Shown here: positions 5,575 to 9,295 of the stretch, piece by piece
How the letters are laid out: every line of letters begins with the position of its first letter
Numbering within the stretch: the stretch's first letter is position 1
Source: Actinomycetota bacterium
GTDB taxonomy: Bacteria > Actinomycetota > Actinomycetes > S36-B12
Length of the DNA: 9,295 nt
Direction: 5' to 3'
Assembly: GCA_009702725.1 (NCBI GenBank)
Contig: WLHM01000032.1
Span: forward strand, 1 to 9,295
Translations under genes and position numbers: made by a program
The notes under the pieces: model-generated
Seen by the model: only the letters and a program-made list of their open reading frames with translations
Database searches by the model: none
What the model was told of the DNA's origin: nothing

Positions 5575-7299
5575 ATGGACATCCCGACTAGGAGTCAGCA
5601 CCTACCCGAGTCGACACTTCTCGTGCGGGTCCGTGAATCAGTTATTGGCGACGACCAAGTGATGTGGGGCCCGTATGGCGCTCGCCGGGTGACCTACGCC
5701 GACTACACGGCTAGTGGGCGGGCCCTGACTTTTATTGAAGACTTCATCCGTGAGGAAGTTCTACCGCGCTATGCCAATACGCACACTGAGTCAAGTGGCA
5801 CCGGGCTGCAAACTACTCGATTACGTGAGGATGCCCGCGAGATTATTCGTCAGGCGGTAAATGGTGACGAAGACACCTGCGTAATTTTCTGCGGATCTGG
5901 CACTACATCTGCGATTGACCGACTCATCGGAGTCTTGAATATCCGCATACCGGCCGATCTCGATAAGAAGTACAAGTTGTCAGACCAGATACCACCTAGC
6001 GAGCGCCCGGTGGTCTTCATCGGGCCTTTCGAGCACCATAGCAACGAACTCCCCTGGCGCGAATCTATCGCTGACGTCGTCACTATCCATGAGGATGCCG
6101 ATGGCCATATTGATATCAATCACCTCAAAGAAGAACTTGCGCTCTACGCCGATCGACCACTACGAATTGCCTCATTCAGCGCTGCCAGCAATGTCACCGG
6201 AATTGTTACCGATACAGATCTAGTGAGTCAGATACTTCACGAAAATGGGGCACTCGCATTCTGGGATTTTGCGGCTGCAGCACCATATGTCGATATTCAC
6301 ATGAACCCGCTCGCCGGTATCAACCCACTCGCATACAAAGACGCCGTCGTGCTCAGCCCGCACAAATTCGTTGGCGGCCCTGGTACCCCGGGAGTGTTAA
6401 TCATCCGACGGGAGTTATTAACGAATTCGGTACCAGACCTAGTTGGTGGTGGCACCGTGGCCTACGTGAACCCAAATGAGCATCGATACCTTGCTGACCC
6501 GGTGCATCGCGAAGAAGGCGGTACCCCGGCAATCGTCGAATCCATCCGCGCCGGTTTGGTCTTTCACCTCAAAGAAAATGTCGGAGTAGAGGTTATCCGC
6601 GCATACGAGGAGGACTTCGTTACTCGGGCGATTTCAGCCTGGAGCACGAATTCATTAATTCAGATTCTGGGCAATCTCCAGGCGGAACGTTTATCGATCG
6701 TGTCCTTCGTTATCAAGGGTCCAAGTGATCGGTATCTGCACCACAATTTCATTGTTGCGGTTCTCAATGACCTATTCGGAATTCAGTCGCGCGGGGGTTG
6801 CTCCTGTGCCGGGCCTTACGGGCACCGGCTCTTAGGTATTGATGTTGAGAAATCACATGAGTTTGAACGAGAAATCACCCACGGCTGCGAAGGCATTAAG
6901 CCCGGGTGGGTGCGGGTTAACTTCAACTACTTCATCTCAGAGGCAGTTTTTGCCTACCTAGTCCAAGCCGTAGACCTGATTGCCAAGCATGGCTGGCAGT
7001 TGATGCCCGAATACCGTTTCGATACTGCAACCGGGCGCTGGCACCACCGCGGCGGCCCGATCGAACCACCTATGCGCCTTCGGCAGCTTAACTATGACGG
7101 TGAAGGGGCACTTAACTTCCCGCGCAGCCACGATCAAGCACCCGAGGCCGACCTTCAGACCTACCTCGACCAGGCCGCCCAGATGTTCGCCCGACTGCCA
7201 GCAGCTCACCTAGTCGAGGACCCCTCACTTGTCTCCGCTGACTTCGAGCAGTTGCGGTGGTTCGATCTACCGGCTGTTTGCCTTGCAGCTGACCGCTAG
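5575..7299 (+). CDS. Cysteine-desulfurase-like class V PLP enzyme with C-terminal extension
   Basis: Fold type I PLP enzyme of the aminotransferase class V / SufS-CsdA superfamily. Of 574 residues, about 30-470 form the catalytic part: GSGTTSAIDRL at 107-117 binds PLP phosphate, H154-H155 in FEHHSN stack on the ring, D231 in FWDFAAAAPY contacts the pyridine nitrogen, K264 in LSPHKFVGGPG forms the Schiff base, and R447 in WVRVNFNYF may hold the substrate carboxylate. The loop RGGCSCAGPYGH has C409 and C411 near the place of the catalytic cysteine of desulfurases. Standard SufS proteins are about 400 residues, so there is an extra region (about 475-574) without a recognised domain. The substrate is unknown; desulfuration is plausible but unproven. 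It diverges from clpS, converges with the GH18 gene and appears monocistronic. Confidence 0.85.
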   Translation: MDIPTRSQHLPESTLLVRVRESVIGDDQVMWGPYGARRVTYADYTASGRALTFIEDFIREEVLPRYANTHTESSGTGLQTTRLREDAREIIRQAVNGDEDTCVIFCGSGTTSAIDRLIGVLNIRIPADLDKKYKLSDQIPPSERPVVFIGPFEHHSNELPWRESIADVVTIHEDADGHIDINHLKEELALYADRPLRIASFSAASNVTGIVTDTDLVSQILHENGALAFWDFAAAAPYVDIHMNPLAGINPLAYKDAVVLSPHKFVGGPGTPGVLIIRRELLTNSVPDLVGGGTVAYVNPNEHRYLADPVHREEGGTPAIVESIRAGLVFHLKENVGVEVIRAYEEDFVTRAISAWSTNSLIQILGNLQAERLSIVSFVIKGPSDRYLHHNFIVAVLNDLFGIQSRGGCSCAGPYGHRLLGIDVEKSHEFEREITHGCEGIKPGWVRVNFNYFISEAVFAYLVQAVDLIAKHGWQLMPEYRFDTATGRWHHRGGPIEPPMRLRQLNYDGEGALNFPRSHDQAPEADLQTYLDQAAQMFARLPAAHLVEDPSLVSADFEQLRWFDLPAVCLAADR

Positions 7300-7328
7300 A
7301 TAGCCGAGCACTAGGTTGCCGGCTATTT
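7298..7328. terminator. Weak hairpin over the convergent gene ends
   Basis: ATAGCCG (7300-7306) pairs with CGGCTAT (7320-7326), extendable to 9 bp with one wobble, around a 13-base loop. It covers the end of the PLP gene stop and of the GH18 gene stop, and there is no clear T run. It may act in both directions, but this is weakly supported. Confidence 0.3.
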
Positions 7329-9128
7329 ACGCACGGTAATCGTCAACGGCGCCGAGGCACCTTCGCTGATGTCACTACGGGCCTGAGCCACCGCCCGGTA
7401 TACATACTCCCCCGGCTGTTTTAGTGAGGTGACCGCTATTTTCGCGACGCCCTTGGCATTGGTGCGATCTTTGCCGACGGTACGCCAGCCGTCCCCGCGT
7501 TGAATCTGGACCAAGACGACCTGCTTGGCTCGAGCTGGCTGCGCAACCACTCGCATAATGATTTTCGTCTTAACCTTCACTTTGTGCTTTGGGGTGGCAA
7601 CGGTCACCATCGCCGCTACTTCAACCGGCACCGGATCACTCGCCTGCTCAGCGCGACCGGTATCACCCGGTGCGTAGATACGCCACTGCCCAAATTCGGT
7701 AACCACCGGCGCAAACGCCACCGTGCCATCTGCCGCCGTTGCGGCGGAGGCGACATTGGCCCAAACGGTGGATCCATTCTTCAAGAATTGCAGGGTTACC
7801 CCGAGGCCCGCTAATGGCGCACCGCCTGAGGCAATGGTCGCTGCAATATTGACCGGAGTGTTAAACGTGACCCGAGGTGTAGCGGTGACGGTGACCTCCG
7901 TCGCCGCTGGCGCAAGTTGTGTTGCATAGGTCCGAATTAGCGCCCACTGGCTTGGATCCTCGCCACCGATTGTCCAATAAGCAGCAGCCGACAAACCTAA
8001 TTCGCCGACAAGTTGAGTGCGGGCCAGAACCGCCTGCGGGCCAACCCACCACATGATGCGCCGTGCCGTACACGTTTGAGCGACCCCTGAACCGTCGGTC
8101 CACTGGACGGATTTGTCGTACTCCACCCAACTCTCTGCCGATGCGGCGTCCCAAACGATGGCTTCGGGGGCTACTCCTACCGAAGCAAGTAGGCCAGGGA
8201 TCTCGGCATCGGTGGCCGAAGCCATTTTCGTTAATGAGTTGTATGAGCTAGTGCCAGCACTCGGGCAATTACCTGTCAGTTGGTACTTACCGGCTGCACT
8301 CTTCTTAGTCCACGCTCGTCCGTAGGTAGGAACCCCGATTTGAATTTTCGGCCCACCCGCCACTGCAGCGCCGTACTGCGCCAGCGAACGCACCCAACCG
8401 ATCGGGGCGATCGGGCCAATGCCGTTGTAGTGGTAGTCGTAGGCCATGATTCGAATGCGATCAGCGTGGGGAGCTATACCCGCAATGTTATATACCCAGT
8501 AACCGGTCTTCTCGCTGCACGTTCCTGCGAGCGAGCACGGAGGCGGAATAGTTACGGCAAGTAGTTTGCCCTGAGCGTGTAATGCGGCGCCTAACTCTTG
8601 GATGAAGGCTGTCCAATTCGGCTGCGTTGCGCCCCATGAACTTGAGCCGTCGGAGAACGCGAATACTTCGTAGTCCAAGTCGATACCATCGAAACCATTT
8701 GCCATTACCAAGTTGACTATGTCAGCAACATGCACCGCTCGTTTTGCTGGATCAGCGAGAGCTGCCGCCATCTTGCCTTTGCCGGTGCCGTCAGCGATAG
8801 CTGGTAACACCAATAGGCCAGCCGCCTTTAGTTGCCCCATGGCCCAAGCAATGTTCGCTGCACCATTACCAAAATTAGGGTTGATCTTGACTTGCACACC
8901 GGCCGGCCCGCCGACTAATGCTGAGTACCAAAACGGTGACACATCGGTGAATAGATCGGCATTCGCGACCGCGGAGTTTATCCCTTGCGGCTTACTCGGG
9001 CTAGTAACCCAATAGGGGATCCAGCCACTTGCGATTCGTGCAGGGGCGGCGTTTGCAGCGCTCGGAGCTATTAGCGAACTGGCTAAGAAAGTGCTGACCA
9101 ATAACAAACCGACGAGCGCACGACGCAT
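7323..9128 (-). CDS. Secreted GH18 glycoside hydrolase with C-terminal Ig-like region
   Basis: Exported glycosidase of family GH18. The first 27 residues are a Sec signal peptide: MRRALVG, a hydrophobic core, and a likely cleavage after ANA at 27. The GH18 barrel spans about 30-405; FDGIDLDYE holds the DxxDxDxE motif with D147, D150, D152 and the catalytic acid E154, and MAYD at 228-231 is a second GH18 signature. The barrel resembles YaaH/YdhD-type spore-germination hydrolases more than chitinases, so peptidoglycan or another N-acetylhexosamine polymer is as likely as chitin. Cys198/Cys204 and Cys288/Cys353 could form disulfides. Residues about 410-505 and 507-601 look like two beta-sandwich Ig-like modules, the second rich in lysine. 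No LPXTG or membrane anchor is seen, so it should be released or bound noncovalently. GGAG lies 7 bases before the ATG. Confidence 0.9.
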   Translation of the reverse strand: MRRALVGLLLVSTFLASSLIAPSAANAAPARIASGWIPYWVTSPSKPQGINSAVANADLFTDVSPFWYSALVGGPAGVQVKINPNFGNGAANIAWAMGQLKAAGLLVLPAIADGTGKGKMAAALADPAKRAVHVADIVNLVMANGFDGIDLDYEVFAFSDGSSSWGATQPNWTAFIQELGAALHAQGKLLAVTIPPPCSLAGTCSEKTGYWVYNIAGIAPHADRIRIMAYDYHYNGIGPIAPIGWVRSLAQYGAAVAGGPKIQIGVPTYGRAWTKKSAAGKYQLTGNCPSAGTSSYNSLTKMASATDAEIPGLLASVGVAPEAIVWDAASAESWVEYDKSVQWTDGSGVAQTCTARRIMWWVGPQAVLARTQLVGELGLSAAAYWTIGGEDPSQWALIRTYATQLAPAATEVTVTATPRVTFNTPVNIAATIASGGAPLAGLGVTLQFLKNGSTVWANVASAATAADGTVAFAPVVTEFGQWRIYAPGDTGRAEQASDPVPVEVAAMVTVATPKHKVKVKTKIIMRVVAQPARAKQVVLVQIQRGDGWRTVGKDRTNAKGVAKIAVTSLKQPGEYVYRAVAQARSDISEGASAPLTITVRK

Positions 9129-9135
9129 TGACGAA

Positions 9136-9139
9136 CTCC
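9136..9139 (-). promoter_or_regulatory. Ribosome-binding site of the GH18 gene
   Basis: GGAG on the minus strand, 7 bases before the ATG at 9128. Together with cysO this is one of the few clear Shine-Dalgarno sites in the window and it supports the chosen start and signal peptide. Confidence 0.6.
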
Positions 9140-9191
9140 AAGTTTGGGGGGTGATACCTCATTGTGCGTCATGAAGGTGAAATTCGCTGAA

Positions 9192-9295
9192 TTAGCGCAA
9201 GGCTCGGGCGATTTCGCCGGCCGCGCGGGCCACCCGCGCGCCAACCTCGGCCTCATTTAACTCACGCAGTGAAACCACGCCCACGCTTGCTTCTA
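9192..9295 (-). CDS. 3' end of an unidentified protein-coding gene
   Basis: The open frame entering from the right edge encodes 33 residues ending SLRELNEAEVGARVARAAGEIARALR before a TAA at 9194-9192. The codon use and the amphipathic, Arg/Ala-rich helix look like a genuine C-terminus. It could belong to a regulator, for instance the end of an IclR-like or other helical effector domain, but that is a guess. It lies 63 bases upstream of the GH18 gene on the same strand, so cotranscription is possible. Confidence 0.5.
   Translation of the reverse strand, partial: EASVGVVSLRELNEAEVGARVARAAGEIARALR

Noticed and set aside
7861..8154. Minus-strand 97-codon frame within the GH18 gene
   Set aside because: Shifted-frame shadow of the GH18 coding sequence, Arg-rich and without domain features.

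Overview
The window reads as an actinobacterial chromosome segment, most likely from a freshwater-type planktonic lineage. This rests on an actinorhodopsin-type proton pump and on a gene block whose members and order match the clpS to rdgB region of mycobacteria as I remember it (Rv1331-Rv1341: clpS, DUF2017, mec, cysO, cysM, murI, rphA, rdgB). The order or family cannot be fixed from this sequence alone. No mobile elements, tRNA, rRNA or CRISPR arrays were seen, and genes are packed tightly.

Layout. Positions 1-3565, all on the minus strand (so transcribed right to left), hold mec, cysO, cysM, murI, rph and the 5' part of rdgB. The first three form a cysteine-making module: CysO is a sulfur carrier with a C-terminal Gly-Gly, CysM joins O-phosphoserine to the CysO thiocarboxylate, and the JAMM peptidase Mec releases cysteine. 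MurI (D-glutamate), RNase PH and RdgB follow as housekeeping genes. Positions 3566-3734 are a regulatory region shared by mec (leftward) and the rhodopsin (rightward). The actinorhodopsin gene (3735-4562) stands alone in the opposite direction and splits the ancestral block. It ends at a strong hairpin that also serves the convergent DUF2017 gene. Positions 4625-5506 hold DUF2017 and clpS on the minus strand, joined by an unusual 14-bp tandem repeat that creates a chain of start-stop mini-ORFs.

Positions 5575-7299 encode a 574-residue cysteine-desulfurase-like PLP enzyme on the plus strand. It diverges from clpS and appears to use a leaderless promoter. Positions 7323-9128 (minus) encode a secreted GH18 glycosidase with a C-terminal Ig-like region. 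The right edge holds the last 33 codons of another minus-strand gene.

The most notable points are the rhodopsin placed inside a conserved cysteine/proteolysis block, its residues predicting a green-absorbing proton pump with a carotenoid-antenna opening, the repeat-built mini-ORF chain before DUF2017, an operator-like palindrome upstream of the rhodopsin promoter, and a symmetric -10 element between clpS and the PLP enzyme gene.
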